Source: Burkholderiales bacterium
GTDB taxonomy: Bacteria > Pseudomonadota > Gammaproteobacteria > Burkholderiales > Casimicrobiaceae
Length of the DNA: 34,402 nt
Reading direction: 5' to 3'
Assembly: GCA_020852555.1 (NCBI GenBank)
Contig: JADZAQ010000228.1
Location: 1-34,402, forward strand
Positions within the stretch are counted from its first letter, which is position 1; every line of letters starts with the position of its first letter. Under the pieces are notes generated by a model that did not search any database, was not told where the DNA came from, and saw only the letters and a list, made by a program, of their open reading frames with translations. This document shows positions 22,887 to 31,995 of this stretch, piece by piece. Position numbers and translations under genes: made by a program.

Positions 22887-24104
22887 TCAGTCGACGGCGT
22901 TCGTCGGCGCCATCCCGGGGGGCGTCATCGACCACGGATCGCCGCGTTGCCAGAGCTCGACGCCGAGCGCGAAGAGGTTGCCCATGATGACCGGGTCGAA
23001 GATCTCGCTGCCGGAGATGGTGGCCGACTCGGGGATGGTGATCCAGCGGAAGTCCATGCCGTCGCGCAGCGTCACCGCGTAGATCTGGAAGAGATCGCCG
23101 ATCGTGCCCGCACGCGCGAAACCGTCGAAGGCGCGCGTGGCGATGCCGACGATCGTCCGGCGCGTCTGCAGCGGTCGCGGCCGGAGCTGGCCGTTGTGGA
23201 TGACGTAGACCTCCTCGTGCGCCGGTGCGCGAATGCTGTGCTGGCGCGCGGCGGTGATGTTGAAGACGCCCGCGTTCAGGAATACGTTGGCGCCCACCGC
23301 GCCGTCGACGTGGAGCTCGTCGTAGTGCTCGCGTTTGGCGACCACGTCGAAGAAGACCGGCGGGAACGCGACCGGGACGGAAGCCGAGGCGAGCATCACC
23401 TTGCGGAATAGCTCGAGCGCGCGCGGCTCGCCGCTCACCGCGATCGCGCCCATGTTCCAGACGACGAAGCGCTGCTGGTCGAGATTCGTGGTGCCGACGT
23501 ACAGGCGCCGGCCCTGGCGGTGCGCCGCGGCGACCGCCGCCAGCAGCGAGTCGTCGATGTTCTCCTCGATGATCGCGCGCAGCGGCTCGGTATCGGCGAA
23601 GGCCTCGCCGCTCAGGAGCTGCGGCAGGATGGAGAGCCGCCGGAAGATGTTCTGCGACGGGTTCGTCGTGTAGAAATCGCGCAGCGCCTCGTCGTACTTC
23701 GATCCCAGGAACGCGAACGGCGCCATGAGCGCGCCGGTCGACACCCCCGTCACGATCTTGAAGGCGGGACGCTTGCCGGTGTTGCTCCAGCCCTTGAGGA
23801 GCCCCGAGCCGAAGGCGCCGTTCGGCCCGCCGCCCGACAGCGCGAGGATCGGGTAATGAATCTTGCCGTCGGCGGCGACCGGAAAATCGGCCCGCGATTC
23901 CTCGGCGTAAGAGCGCGCGAGGTCGGCCGTCAGCGCGCGGCTCGGTGTGCCGCCGATGGCACGGACGTCGGGGAAGCCGGGAATCGTGGTGGTGCCGATG
24001 ACGTCGAGCGGCGGTGCGTCGCGTGGCAGCGTCGAGCAGCCGACGAGTGCTACCGCGGCGGCGGCGAGGAGCAGCGTGCGCAACGCGGGCAGGTAGCGAG
24101 GCAT
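22887..24104 (-). CDS. Patatin-like phospholipase, lipoprotein
   Basis: A 405-residue patatin-family Ser-Asp lipase. The ATG at 24102-24104 gives a lipoprotein signal MPRYLPALRTLLLAAAAVAL ending in lipobox LVGC (Cys23), so the enzyme is membrane-anchored, probably periplasmic; a start 36 bases earlier is possible. The anion hole is LSGGGPNGAFG (90-100), the nucleophile is Ser122 in GVSTGA, and Asp267 in HVDGAVGAN is the dyad partner. It is the last gene of a minus-strand operon behind a GntP-family permease (22-base gap). It would hydrolyse phospholipids or other acyl esters. Sequence detail differs strongly from the second patatin in the same operon, so it is not a recent duplicate. Confidence 0.9.
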   Translation of the reverse strand: MPRYLPALRTLLLAAAAVALVGCSTLPRDAPPLDVIGTTTIPGFPDVRAIGGTPSRALTADLARSYAEESRADFPVAADGKIHYPILALSGGGPNGAFGSGLLKGWSNTGKRPAFKIVTGVSTGALMAPFAFLGSKYDEALRDFYTTNPSQNIFRRLSILPQLLSGEAFADTEPLRAIIEENIDDSLLAAVAAAHRQGRRLYVGTTNLDQQRFVVWNMGAIAVSGEPRALELFRKVMLASASVPVAFPPVFFDVVAKREHYDELHVDGAVGANVFLNAGVFNITAARQHSIRAPAHEEVYVIHNGQLRPRPLQTRRTIVGIATRAFDGFARAGTIGDLFQIYAVTLRDGMDFRWITIPESATISGSEIFDPVIMGNLFALGVELWQRGDPWSMTPPGMAPTNAVD

Positions 24105-24126
24105 GGACGGATCGTGGTCGCTCCGG

Positions 24127-25578
24127 CTAGAACGACCCAAACTGGTTGCCGAGGAGGATGACGACGCCGAGCGCGACGATCGCCCCCACGATCGCGACCA
24201 TCGCGAGGTGGAAATAGCTCTCCTTGTGCGTGCAGCCGCACACCGCGAGCAGGGTGACGACCGCGCCGTTGTGCGGGAGGCTGTCGAGCGTCCCGGCGCC
24301 GATCACCGCGACGCGGTGCAGGAGCGACGGATCCATGCCGATCGCGGCGGCGATCTGCAGGTACGTGCTGCCGAGGGCGTCGAGCGCGATGGTGAGCCCG
24401 CCCGAGGCGGAGCCCGTCAACGCCGCGAGGATGTTGGTGGCGAGTGCGAGCGAGACGAGCGGCCCGCCGCCGATTCCCAGCACCCACTCGCGCACCACGT
24501 CGAAGGCGGGCATCGCCGCCACCACGGCGCCGAAGCCCACGAGGCTCGCGACCGACAGCACCGGCAGCACCGAGGCGTTGGCGCCGGCGTCGACCGAAGC
24601 GCGGAAGCTGCGCAGCCGTCGATGGTTGAGCGCGACGAGGACGACGATGCCGAACGTGAGCGCTACCAGCACCGACCATACCCCGCTCACCGCGCCGACC
24701 GCCTCCGGCTCGAAGCGCAGGTGCGCGATGCGCTCGAGGTCGAGGCGCGGCAGCACGACGATCGACATCAGGAGATTCGTCGCCACGACGACGATGAGCG
24801 GGGTGGCGGCAACGAGCGGCGAGGGCGGGTCGATCGCGTCCTTCCCTTCGCGGATCTCGGCCGGATCGAACTCGCTCGCGATCGTCGCGGCGCCGCGCGT
24901 CTCGGGGCTGTCGGCGACCCGCTCGGCGCCCATCGGCGTGGGGCCGAAGCCCTCGCCGGCGCGGCGTGCGCGCGCCTCGGCGCGGCCGAGCCACCACAAA
25001 CCGAAGCCCAGCATGACGATGGCGGCGATGATGCCCAAGCCCGGTGCGGCGAGCGGCGTGGTCCCGAAGAACGGCATCGGGATCGCGTTCTGGATCGCGG
25101 GGCTCCCCGGCAGCGCCGACATCGTGAAGGTCGACGTGCCGAGCATCACCGCGGCCGGCAGCAGGCGGTTGGGGATGTTCCCCGCGCGGAACAGCGCCTG
25201 CCCCATCGGCACCAGCACGAAGAAGGCGACGAAGAGGCTCACGCCGCCGTAGGTGACGAAGGCGCCGGCGAACACCACCGCGAGGATCGCGCGCTTGGGG
25301 CCCAGGGTCGCGGTCATGAAGCGCGCGATGGCGGCGACGCCGCCGCTGTCGTCCATCAGCTTGCCGAAGACCGCGCCCAGGAGGAAGAGCGGGAAGAACT
25401 GCGCGATGAACCCGGCGGCCGAGTTCATGAAGGTGATCGTCCAGTGCGACAGGAGCGGCTGCACGCCGAACGCCGCGGCGATGAGCGCGCCGATCGGCGC
25501 CAGCACGAGCACGCTCCAGCCGCGGAACGACAGCCACATGAGGACCGCGAGGCCGACGAGGATGCCGACGAGACCCAT
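24127..25578 (-). CDS. GntP-family permease (gluconate/organic anion:H+ symporter-like)
   Basis: A 483-residue inner-membrane transporter with about 12-14 hydrophobic segments. Family marks are the N-terminal VGILVGLAVLMWLSFRGW, the NSAAGFIAQFFPLFLLGAVFGKLMDDSGG segment, FVTYGGVSLFVAFFVLVPMG, and the late conserved GSASGGLTIALDALG and GTLDSLPHNGAVVTLLAVC. A central cytoplasmic linker (about 195-245) is charged and variable. It sits between two patatin genes with gaps of only 6 and 22 bases, so transport of a lipid-derived acid or hydroxy acid is conceivable but unproven. The D-gluconate specificity of the name-giving member should not be assumed. Confidence 0.85.
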   Translation of the reverse strand: MGLVGILVGLAVLMWLSFRGWSVLVLAPIGALIAAAFGVQPLLSHWTITFMNSAAGFIAQFFPLFLLGAVFGKLMDDSGGVAAIARFMTATLGPKRAILAVVFAGAFVTYGGVSLFVAFFVLVPMGQALFRAGNIPNRLLPAAVMLGTSTFTMSALPGSPAIQNAIPMPFFGTTPLAAPGLGIIAAIVMLGFGLWWLGRAEARARRAGEGFGPTPMGAERVADSPETRGAATIASEFDPAEIREGKDAIDPPSPLVAATPLIVVVATNLLMSIVVLPRLDLERIAHLRFEPEAVGAVSGVWSVLVALTFGIVVLVALNHRRLRSFRASVDAGANASVLPVLSVASLVGFGAVVAAMPAFDVVREWVLGIGGGPLVSLALATNILAALTGSASGGLTIALDALGSTYLQIAAAIGMDPSLLHRVAVIGAGTLDSLPHNGAVVTLLAVCGCTHKESYFHLAMVAIVGAIVALGVVILLGNQFGSF

Positions 25579-25584
25579 CGCGGA

Positions 25585-26649
25585 CTACGTCGGCTCGTCG
25601 AGGAACGAGTCGAGGTCGAGCGTCGCGCGCACGCCCAGATCCTGGCGGTGCGCGGCGAGGAATTCCTCGGCGGAGCGCCGACCTTCGTCACGCAGCATCG
25701 TGAAGAACGCCCACTCGGCGAGGAGCTTCGACGAATAGCCGAGCGAGACCATGAAGTCGCTGGCGATGCGGTGGATGCGCACGTTCGCCCACATCTCGCC
25801 TTCGCGGCTGCCCGGGATCGACGCCCTGCGCATCAGCGCGCCGGCGCGCAGCTCCTTCATGAGCGTCGCGTTGAACGAAATCTCGTTCAGCCGGTTCTGG
25901 ATCTCGCGCGCGGTCTCGGGGATACCGGGACGCTCGATCGGATTGATCTGGACGAGGATCGTGTCCGACGCGTTGCACTCGCTCATCAGCGGGTACATCG
26001 ACGGATTGCCGGAGTACCCGCCGTCCCAGTACGGGTCGCCGTCGATCTCGATCGAGTGGAACATCGTGGGCAGGCACGCCGAGGCGAGCAGGACGTTCGG
26101 GGTCAGCTCGGCGTTGCGGAAGATCCGGCCGCGCCCGGTGCGCACGTTGGTCGCGGTGACGAAGAGCTTGAGCGGGGCGTCGGCGAGGTGCGCGAAATCG
26201 ACCATCTCGGCCAGGATGTCGGCGAGCGGATTGCGTCCACCCGGATTCATCACCGTCGGCGAGAGCACCTGTGCGGTGAGCTCCAGGGCGAGGAACACCG
26301 GCGAGTAGTCGAGCGTCCAGGCGCCGGTCATGATCTCCATCGGGCCGCGGCGCATCGGGGAGAGCTGCGCGGCGTCGGCGACGCGCCGCCAGAACGTGGT
26401 CAGCGCGGCACGCGCGCCCTCGTGTCCGCCGGTGGCGAGGCCTTGCGCCATCACCACCGCGTTCATCGCCCCCGCCGACGTCCCCGAGATGCCCTCGAAT
26501 CGCAGGCCGGGCTCCTCGAGGAGCCGGTCGAGCACGCCCCAGCTGAAGGCGCCGTGCGCACCGCCGCCCTGCAGCGCGAGGTCGACGAGGATCGGCTCGC
26601 CGGCGGCGCGCGGTGCGGGCTTGCGCGATGGGCGTGGACGTCGCGGCAT
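25585..26649 (-). CDS. Patatin-like phospholipase, cytoplasmic type
   Basis: A 354-residue patatin-family hydrolase without a signal peptide. The start has GAGGAA upstream on the minus strand. Catalytic parts: oxyanion motif LALQGGGAHGAF (25-36), nucleophile Ser58 in GISGTSAGAMN, and Asp209 in YWDGGYSGNPSMYPL. The C-terminal half (QINPIERPGIPETAREIQNR, SFNATLMKELR) matches the proteobacterial patatin group often annotated alpha-beta hydrolase or RssA-like. It starts 24 bases after the SHOCT-protein gene and is followed by the GntP-type permease after 6 bases. Likely substrates are phospholipids or intracellular polyester; unknown. Confidence 0.9.
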   Translation of the reverse strand: MPRRPRPSRKPAPRAAGEPILVDLALQGGGAHGAFSWGVLDRLLEEPGLRFEGISGTSAGAMNAVVMAQGLATGGHEGARAALTTFWRRVADAAQLSPMRRGPMEIMTGAWTLDYSPVFLALELTAQVLSPTVMNPGGRNPLADILAEMVDFAHLADAPLKLFVTATNVRTGRGRIFRNAELTPNVLLASACLPTMFHSIEIDGDPYWDGGYSGNPSMYPLMSECNASDTILVQINPIERPGIPETAREIQNRLNEISFNATLMKELRAGALMRRASIPGSREGEMWANVRIHRIASDFMVSLGYSSKLLAEWAFFTMLRDEGRRSAEEFLAAHRQDLGVRATLDLDSFLDEPT

Positions 26650-26673
26650 GCGGCTCGTTCCTCGTTGAAAGGG

Positions 26674-27051
26674 TTACGACAACGCCTTCGCCTTGATGCG
26701 CGCGAACTCGTCGGCGCTGATCGTGCCGGCGTCGAGGAGCGACTTGGCCTGCGCGATCTCCTCGGCGGGCGAGCGCCCGGCGACCTCGCGGATGTACTGG
26801 TCGGTCTGCGACTTCGCTTTCTCGAGCGCTTCCTTCTGGCGTTCACCCATGCCGCCTCCGCGGAAGAGGATGTAGACGAGCGCGGTCAGCACCGGCAGGA
26901 AGACGAGGAAGATGATCCACAGCACCTTGGCGCCCCCACCCATCCTGGTGTCGCGGAAGAGGTCGACGACGATGTGGAAGAGAACGAAGAGGTAGGCGAT
27001 GAAAATGAACGTCGACCCCAGCAGTACGACGGTATCCCAGAAATTGGCCAT
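26674..27051 (-). CDS. PLDc_N plus SHOCT domain membrane protein
   Basis: A 125-residue protein with two N-terminal membrane helices (about 8-32 and 43-64) of the PLDc_N type (WIIFLVFLPVLTALVYILFRG), a charged linker, and a C-terminal SHOCT motif (about 95-125: SPAEEIAQAKSLLDAGTISADEFARIKAKAL). SHOCT segments are short helical pieces thought to mediate oligomerisation. GGAG lies upstream of the ATG. It is the first gene of the patatin-GntP-patatin operon, which suggests a scaffold or sensor role at the membrane; this is inference. Confidence 0.85.
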   Translation of the reverse strand: MANFWDTVVLLGSTFIFIAYLFVLFHIVVDLFRDTRMGGGAKVLWIIFLVFLPVLTALVYILFRGGGMGERQKEALEKAKSQTDQYIREVAGRSPAEEIAQAKSLLDAGTISADEFARIKAKALS

Positions 27052-27177
27052 GCGAGACTCCGGTTGGTGGTATTAGGCTTGCGGAGGATCCGCGGTGTGC
27101 GCTGCGCCGTGACGCAGCCCGCCATTATCGGCGATGCGCGCGGTGGCGCGCGCACTCCCGGTCGCGGTAGCGGACGT

Positions 27178-27399
27178 TCAGCCGCGCCGGGTGGCCCCGG
27201 CGTACCAGCCCTTCAGCAGGCTGACCAGCGCGGCGCCGGTGAACATCCCCAGCACGTAGATCCCGGCAGCGAGGAGCCACATCGGCAGCGTGAGGCTCAT
27301 GTTGAAGAGCGAGATGGTCGCCGTGTTGAAGTTCTGGACCTTGAAGAGCAGGACGATCGCCGTGAAGACGACGATCAGTGCGATGTAGACGTACTTCAT
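27178..27399 (-). CDS. LapA-domain (DUF1049) small membrane protein
   Basis: A 73-residue protein from the ATG at 27397-27399, which has a good GAGGG site 8 bases upstream; the longer frame to 27486 is not coding-like. It has two membrane helices (about 4-22 and 41-62) with the LapA hallmark VQNFNTATISLFNMSLTLPMWLL between and within them. Relatives (LapA/YciS) work with LapB in control of LPS synthesis, but many paralogues have unknown roles. No lapB follows. It lies 126 bases upstream of the SHOCT-protein gene on the same strand, so it may begin that operon or stand alone. Confidence 0.83.
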   Translation of the reverse strand: MKYVYIALIVVFTAIVLLFKVQNFNTATISLFNMSLTLPMWLLAAGIYVLGMFTGAALVSLLKGWYAGATRRG

Positions 27400-27657
27400 C
27401 GGTTTTCCCTCGGTTGACGACGCCGCGGCGTGTCGCGAATCCCGGGTGGCGCTGCAACGTGGCGGCGCGGGCCGCGGTTGCCCCATGTGGTTGCGGCACT
27501 GCGCCGCAGGCGTCGGCCGGGTCGCAATACTGCCAGTTTTTGTGCGGTGCGGCGATTACACCATAGTTTACTTCGTCGCGTGTGCCATCATTGCGACAAT
27601 TGCGACCCGCGGCAACCCGTCGTCCGTAACACACGCCGCCACCTGCCGGAATCGCCC

Positions 27658-29103
27658 ATGCCGCCGCTTCGCTTCCTCGTCCTCACCGCCACCTTGATCG
27701 TGGCCGGCTGCACCGTCGGGCCCGACTACGTGCGCCCGTCCGTCGAGACGCCGGCCGCGTGGCGCGTCGATACGCCGAAGGCCGAGGGCATCGCCAACAC
27801 GCAGTGGTGGGAGCAGTTCGGCGATCCGGTTCTGGACGACCTCATCGCCACCGCGATCCGCGAGAATCGCGACATCCGCATCGCGGCGGCGCGCGTCGAC
27901 CAGTTCATCGGCGGGCTCGCGGCCACCCGCTCGCAGCTCTACCCGCAGGTCGGCTACGACGTGGGCGCCTCGCGCTTTCGCGGCAGCCGCGTCGGCGTGA
28001 GTCCGATCCCGGAGCCGGTGTCGCCGTACTTCACGCTCTACGAGGCGACGCTCGGTGCGTCGTGGCAGCTCGACCTCTTCGGCCGCGTGCGGCGCCTGTC
28101 CGAGGCGGCGCAGGCGCAGGTGTACGCGAGCGAGCAGGCGCAGCGCGGCGTGATCCTCACGGTGGTGAGCAACGTCGCGGCGAGCTACATCGTGCTGCGC
28201 GCGTTCGACCGCCAGCTCGAGATCGCGCGGACGATGTCGGCCAACTTCGCCGAGACCGCGCGCATCTTCGACCTGCGCTACAAGCGTGGGCTGGTGTCGA
28301 TGACCGAGGTATCGCAGGTGCAGTCGCAGGTGCGCCAGGCGCAGGCGGCGATCCCGGCGATCCAGCAGCGCATCGCCGCCCAGGAGAACCTGATCTCGCT
28401 CCTTCTCGGCCGCGATCCGGGGCCGATTCCGCGCGGCAAATCGATCGACCAGCTGGTCGCACCGGCGATCCCGGCGGACTTGCCCTCCACACTCCTCGAG
28501 CGGCGTCCCGACATCCTGCAGGCCGAGCAGAACCTCGTCGCCGCCAATGCGAACATCGGCGCCACGCGCGCGCTGTACTACCCCAACATCTCGCTCACCG
28601 GCGCGCTGGGCTCGGCGAGCACCGCCTTCGGCAGCTTCCTCGCCGGGCCCGCCTCGCTGTGGCTCATCGGCGCGAGCGTGACGGGGCCGATCTTCACCTT
28701 CGGCGGCATCGCCGGCCAGGTCCATTCGGCGGAGGCCGCGCAGCGCGCCGCGGTGCAGGGCTACCAGCAGACGATCCTCAATGCTTTCCGCGAGACCAAC
28801 GACGCGCTCGCCGGCACGCAGAATCGACTCGCCGAGTCGAAGGAGCAGGTCGAGCGCGTCGCCGCGTTGCGCGAGTTCGCGCGACTGTCGCAGCTGCGCT
28901 TCGACAAGGGGATCGCGGGCTATCTCGACGTGCTGATCGCCGAGAACGAGCTCTTCGCCGCCGAGCTCGCCTCGGTCACCACGCGCGCCGACCGCTACGT
29001 GCAGGTCGTCAACGTGTACCAGGCGATGGGTGGCGGCTGGGTCGACCGCGCGCGCGCGCAGGCGCCGAACCCGCAGGGCATGGCGTCATCGCTGCCGTTC
29101 TAG
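27658..29103 (+). CDS. RND outer-membrane channel lipoprotein (OprM/NodT family)
   Basis: A 481-residue TolC-like outer-membrane factor. The ATG at 27658 begins a lipoprotein signal MPPLRFLVLTATLIVAGC (Cys18) followed by the classical TVGPDYVRP. The two OEP repeats are visible: WWEQFGDPVLDDLIATAIRENRDIRIA and the LGASWQLDLFGRVRRLSEAA / DLPSTLLERRPDILQAEQNL / YYPNISLTGALGS pieces, then GPIFTFGGIAGQVHSAEAAQ. It would form the trimeric exit duct for an RND or ABC pump. No adaptor or pump is adjacent; the lone RND pair at 13953-18127 is a natural partner. The 27400-27657 stretch upstream has no gene and holds a tandem ATTGCGAC pair (about 27590-27606). Confidence 0.93.
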   Translation: MPPLRFLVLTATLIVAGCTVGPDYVRPSVETPAAWRVDTPKAEGIANTQWWEQFGDPVLDDLIATAIRENRDIRIAAARVDQFIGGLAATRSQLYPQVGYDVGASRFRGSRVGVSPIPEPVSPYFTLYEATLGASWQLDLFGRVRRLSEAAQAQVYASEQAQRGVILTVVSNVAASYIVLRAFDRQLEIARTMSANFAETARIFDLRYKRGLVSMTEVSQVQSQVRQAQAAIPAIQQRIAAQENLISLLLGRDPGPIPRGKSIDQLVAPAIPADLPSTLLERRPDILQAEQNLVAANANIGATRALYYPNISLTGALGSASTAFGSFLAGPASLWLIGASVTGPIFTFGGIAGQVHSAEAAQRAAVQGYQQTILNAFRETNDALAGTQNRLAESKEQVERVAALREFARLSQLRFDKGIAGYLDVLIAENELFAAELASVTTRADRYVQVVNVYQAMGGGWVDRARAQAPNPQGMASSLPF

Positions 29104-29147
29104 CGTTGGCGCGGCCGGCACGCTCGCTGGCGCCGAAGGGGGCGCAG

Positions 29148-30614
29148 TCAACGGCTCGGGGCGGTGCGGCCGGGCAAATCCGCCTCGATGCGCTGCATGA
29201 GGTACGGGAAGAACGGGTTGGCCGACATCCGCACCAGCGAATCGAGACTCACCGTCAGGATGCCCCGCTCGCCACGCGTGGCGAGGTCGCCCAGGTTGAC
29301 GCCGTAGTCGGTCGTGGTGGGCTTGAGCCCGTACAGCGAATCATCCATCGGAAACGGCAGCGCGAGGTGCGACAGCGAGAAGACGTCGCGCGGGTATTCG
29401 AGGTCGAGGCGGCGCACCGTCTCTTCGGTGGCGCCGGGCTCGGTGACGCGCGCCACGACCACGGGCGAGGACGGCGATTCGTTGACGATCACGACCAGGC
29501 GGTAGTTGCGCGGCGGATTGGGCACCATGCGGTCGAGCATCGTGTCGGCCGTGCGGCGCAGCAGTGGGCCGAACTTGGCGTTGCGGTTGAAATCGAAGAG
29601 CACCAGTTCGCTGCCGTTCCGGGGCAGCCGGTCGTAGAGCGCGTTGACGATGGCGCGCGTGCTCACCGTGAAGTCGACGACCGACTGGAAAGTGAGCACC
29701 GGAGCGAGCTGGGCGAGCCTGCCGTCGCGTGCGTAGGTATCGATGCGCTCCTGCAGCACGCGCGCCACCAGCGACGACTGGCGAGCGCCGTTGACCGGGA
29801 ACGAGTTGTACTTGAACGGATTGAACTCGGTGACGATGCCGAGCCACGCCGCCTTGGCGAAGCGGGGCAGGAGCGCCGGCCAGCCGAAGATGCCGGCAAA
29901 GCGCGCGAGGCTCGTGATGCCGATCATCGGCGAGATCAGGATGATGTGGTCGGGGCGCGGCAGCGTCGTGTCCTCGATCGCATCGAGCGCGTACTTCATG
30001 GCGAGTGCGCCGCCGTTGGAGAAACCCACCACGTGCAGCGGCGTGCCGGGCCCGGCGAGCCGCCTCGCCTCGCGTGCGGCGAGTTCCGTCGCCGCCGTCC
30101 ACTGCTCCCATTCGACCGTGGCGAGGCCCGACGGCACGGTGCCGTGGCCGGGCAGGCGGACGGCGACGGCGACGAAGCCTTCGTCGCGATAGCGTCGGGC
30201 GATGTGGCGCAGGCTGTACGGCGAGTCGGTGAGGCCATGCAGCATGACCACCGCGCCCTTGGGCGTGCCCGTCGGCTGCATGATGTACGACCGGTTCCAG
30301 TCGGTGGCGAACCTGCCCGGATAGATCGGGCTGCCGCTCCAGTAACGATTGGCCTCGACCTTGGCCTCCTCGGGCAGTCGGTCGGTGACCTCGCGGCGCA
30401 CGTCGTCCATGATGCGCTGTTCCTCGGCGACGTAGCGCCGCCAATCGGCCTTGCCGATCTCCGCGGCGGTCATCTCGCTCGGTTCGTAGGTGTGCCACAG
30501 TTCGAGCGGCGGGCCTTGCTCGATCTGCCACGTGCGCACGGCGACGACCGCCACCAGCAGCACGATTGCCATCACGATCGCCCACTTCAGCAGGCGCCAG
30601 GTCGTTACCACCAT
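29148..30614 (-). CDS. Membrane-anchored alpha/beta hydrolase
   Basis: A 488-residue serine hydrolase from the ATG at 30612-30614, preceded by GGGAGAGGG. A single N-terminal membrane anchor (about residues 10-27, WAIVMAIVLLVAVVAV) holds the enzyme, with the body probably periplasmic. The fold core begins near residue 118: oxyanion segment GAVVMLHGLTDSPYSLR, nucleophile Ser199 in GFSNGGALA, and candidate acid and His in SVVDFTVSTRAIV and VFSLSHLALP. The PGHGTVPSGL motif recalls carboxylesterases and monoacylglycerol-lipase-like enzymes. The extra N-terminal about 90 residues are helical and charged. It is a single gene, convergent with the OprM-like gene and divergent from the AI-2E-family gene. 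Substrate unknown, esters likely. Confidence 0.85.
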   Translation of the reverse strand: MVVTTWRLLKWAIVMAIVLLVAVVAVRTWQIEQGPPLELWHTYEPSEMTAAEIGKADWRRYVAEEQRIMDDVRREVTDRLPEEAKVEANRYWSGSPIYPGRFATDWNRSYIMQPTGTPKGAVVMLHGLTDSPYSLRHIARRYRDEGFVAVAVRLPGHGTVPSGLATVEWEQWTAATELAAREARRLAGPGTPLHVVGFSNGGALAMKYALDAIEDTTLPRPDHIILISPMIGITSLARFAGIFGWPALLPRFAKAAWLGIVTEFNPFKYNSFPVNGARQSSLVARVLQERIDTYARDGRLAQLAPVLTFQSVVDFTVSTRAIVNALYDRLPRNGSELVLFDFNRNAKFGPLLRRTADTMLDRMVPNPPRNYRLVVIVNESPSSPVVVARVTEPGATEETVRRLDLEYPRDVFSLSHLALPFPMDDSLYGLKPTTTDYGVNLGDLATRGERGILTVSLDSLVRMSANPFFPYLMQRIEADLPGRTAPSR

Positions 30615-30723
30615 CACCCTCTCCCGGGCCGCCGGGCGCACACAGCGACCTGCATCCTAAAATCCCGGCGCTGCGCGTCGCACCCGCTTCCACAGCCCAG
30701 CGCGCCATTATAAGGACGAAGCC

Positions 30724-31812
30724 ATGAGCACGACGCCGCCACTGCCGATCCACGAGCGCTCGCCGCTCGGGTCGCGACTGCCCACGCTCGCGAGCGGCGT
30801 CGTCATCGCCTTCGTCGTCGGCTTCACGATGTACATCGCGAAAAGCGTCCTGGTGCCGATCGTGCTCGGCGTCCTTGCCATGTATGTCGTCGTGGGGATG
30901 CTGCGGGTGCTGGAGCGGGCGAGCTTAGGCGGCTACCGGCTGCCGGTGTGGGTCCGCTACACGCTGACGCTCGTCGGCATCGGCGCGCTGTTCTTCGCGC
31001 TGGGTGTCTTCGTCATGAGCACCGCCGACCATGCGCTGGCGCTGGCGCCGTACTATCAACAATCGATACTCGAAGCGTTGCAGCGCGCCGCCGCGATGCT
31101 CAACATCGAACGCGAGCCGACCTGGGCTACCTTGCGCGAATCGCTGCTCGCCCAAGTCAACATCCAGCGCGTGGCGACGACCGCGGTGGCGTCGATCACC
31201 GGCATTCTCGGCAGTTTCGTCGTGATCTTCCTCTACGTCGCCTTCCTGCTGCTCGAGCGTCGCGGGTTCGATGGCAAGATCGCCGCGATCTCGGATGACC
31301 CGCGCGCGGTGGCGCGCATCCGCGGCGTGATCGAGAACATCAATGCACGGATCGGCTCGTACCTCGCCCTGAAGACGCTGCTCTCGGTCGTCCTGGCGCT
31401 CGTCTCGTGGGCGGTGATGCGTCTCATGGGGCTCGAATTGGCCGGGTTCTGGGCGGTGGTCACGGGACTCCTCAACTTCATTCCGTATCTCGGGACGGTG
31501 ATCAGCATCGCGCTGCCGGTGCTGATGGCGCTCGTGCAGTTCAGCGATTTCGGGAGCGTGCTGGCGCTCCTCGCCGCGCTCGCCGTCGTGCAGTTCGTGA
31601 TCGGCAATTTCATCGATCCGTACGTCATGGGCAATTCGCTCAACCTCTCGCCGGTGGCGATTCTCGCGAGCCTCGCGGTGTGGTCGGGGCTGTGGGGTAT
31701 CGCCGGCGCGTTCCTCGCGGTGCCGGTCACCGCGAGCATGGTGATCGTGCTCTCGGAGTTCGCGGGGACGCGCCCGGTGGCCGTGCTGCTCTCGCGCACC
31801 GGCGAGGTGTAG
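30724..31812 (+). CDS. AI-2E/PerM-family transporter
   Basis: A 362-residue membrane protein with about 7-8 helices. AAGGA lies 9 bases upstream of the ATG. Family signatures are the [17 protein letters not shown] segment, [24 protein letters not shown], and the late [21 protein letters not shown] motif common to TqsA/PerM proteins. A TAAAAT box at 30658-30663 may belong to its promoter. Family members are described as autoinducer-2 exporters or as Na+/H+ antiporters; which applies here is unclear. It stands alone and ends at a 14-base-pair hairpin (31839-31889). Confidence 0.9.
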   Translation: MSTTPPLPIHERSPLGSRLPTLASGVVIAFVVGFTMYIAKSVLVPIVLGVLAMYVVVGMLRVLERASLGGYRLPVWVRYTLTLVGIGALFFALGVFVMSTADHALALAPYYQQSILEALQRAAAMLNIEREPTWATLRESLLAQVNIQRVATTAVASITGILGSFVVIFLYVAFLLLERRGFDGKIAAISDDPRAVARIRGVIENINARIGSYLALKTLLSVVLALVSWAVMRLMGLELAGFWAVVTGLLNFIPYLGTVISIALPVLMALVQFSDFGSVLALLAALAVVQFVIGNFIDPYVMGNSLNLSPVAILASLAVWSGLWGIAGAFLAVPVTASMVIVLSEFAGTRPVAVLLSRTGEV

Positions 31813-31838
31813 CGGCGCCGATCCGCCGGCGACGCCCT

Positions 31839-31889
31839 GTGCACGGCCGCGCGCGTTCCGGCAGTCGCGGCCGGGGCGCGGCCGTGCAC
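31839..31889 (+). terminator. Large hairpin after the AI-2E-family gene
   Basis: GTGCACGGCCGCGC (31839-31852) pairs perfectly with GCGCGGCCGTGCAC (31876-31889) around a 23-base loop that itself can fold. There is no T tract, so it may slow polymerase or protect the 3' end rather than act as a classical intrinsic terminator. It lies 26 bases after the stop. Confidence 0.5.
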
Positions 31890-31929
31890 GAAGCTTGCGC
31901 ACGCACAAAGACCGCAGTGTCCGCGCGGC

Positions 31930-31935
31930 TATAAT
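31930..31935 (+). promoter_or_regulatory. Consensus -10 box for the baeRF gene
   Basis: A perfect TATAAT lies 61 bases before the TTG start at 31996. No convincing -35 hexamer is found 16-18 bases upstream, so an activator-dependent promoter or another sigma factor is possible. Confidence 0.45.
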
Positions 31936-31995
31936 CCAAGGGTCTGCGGCAGGGCGCATCCGCCACTGCCCGAGCCTACTCACGGAGCTTTCGCC

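Noticed and set aside
24103-27417. 1104-residue open frame on the plus strand opposite the patatin/GntP operon
   Set aside because: Low-complexity Arg/Glu/His/Asp content mirrors the complementary codons of the minus-strand genes, which carry clear catalytic motifs.
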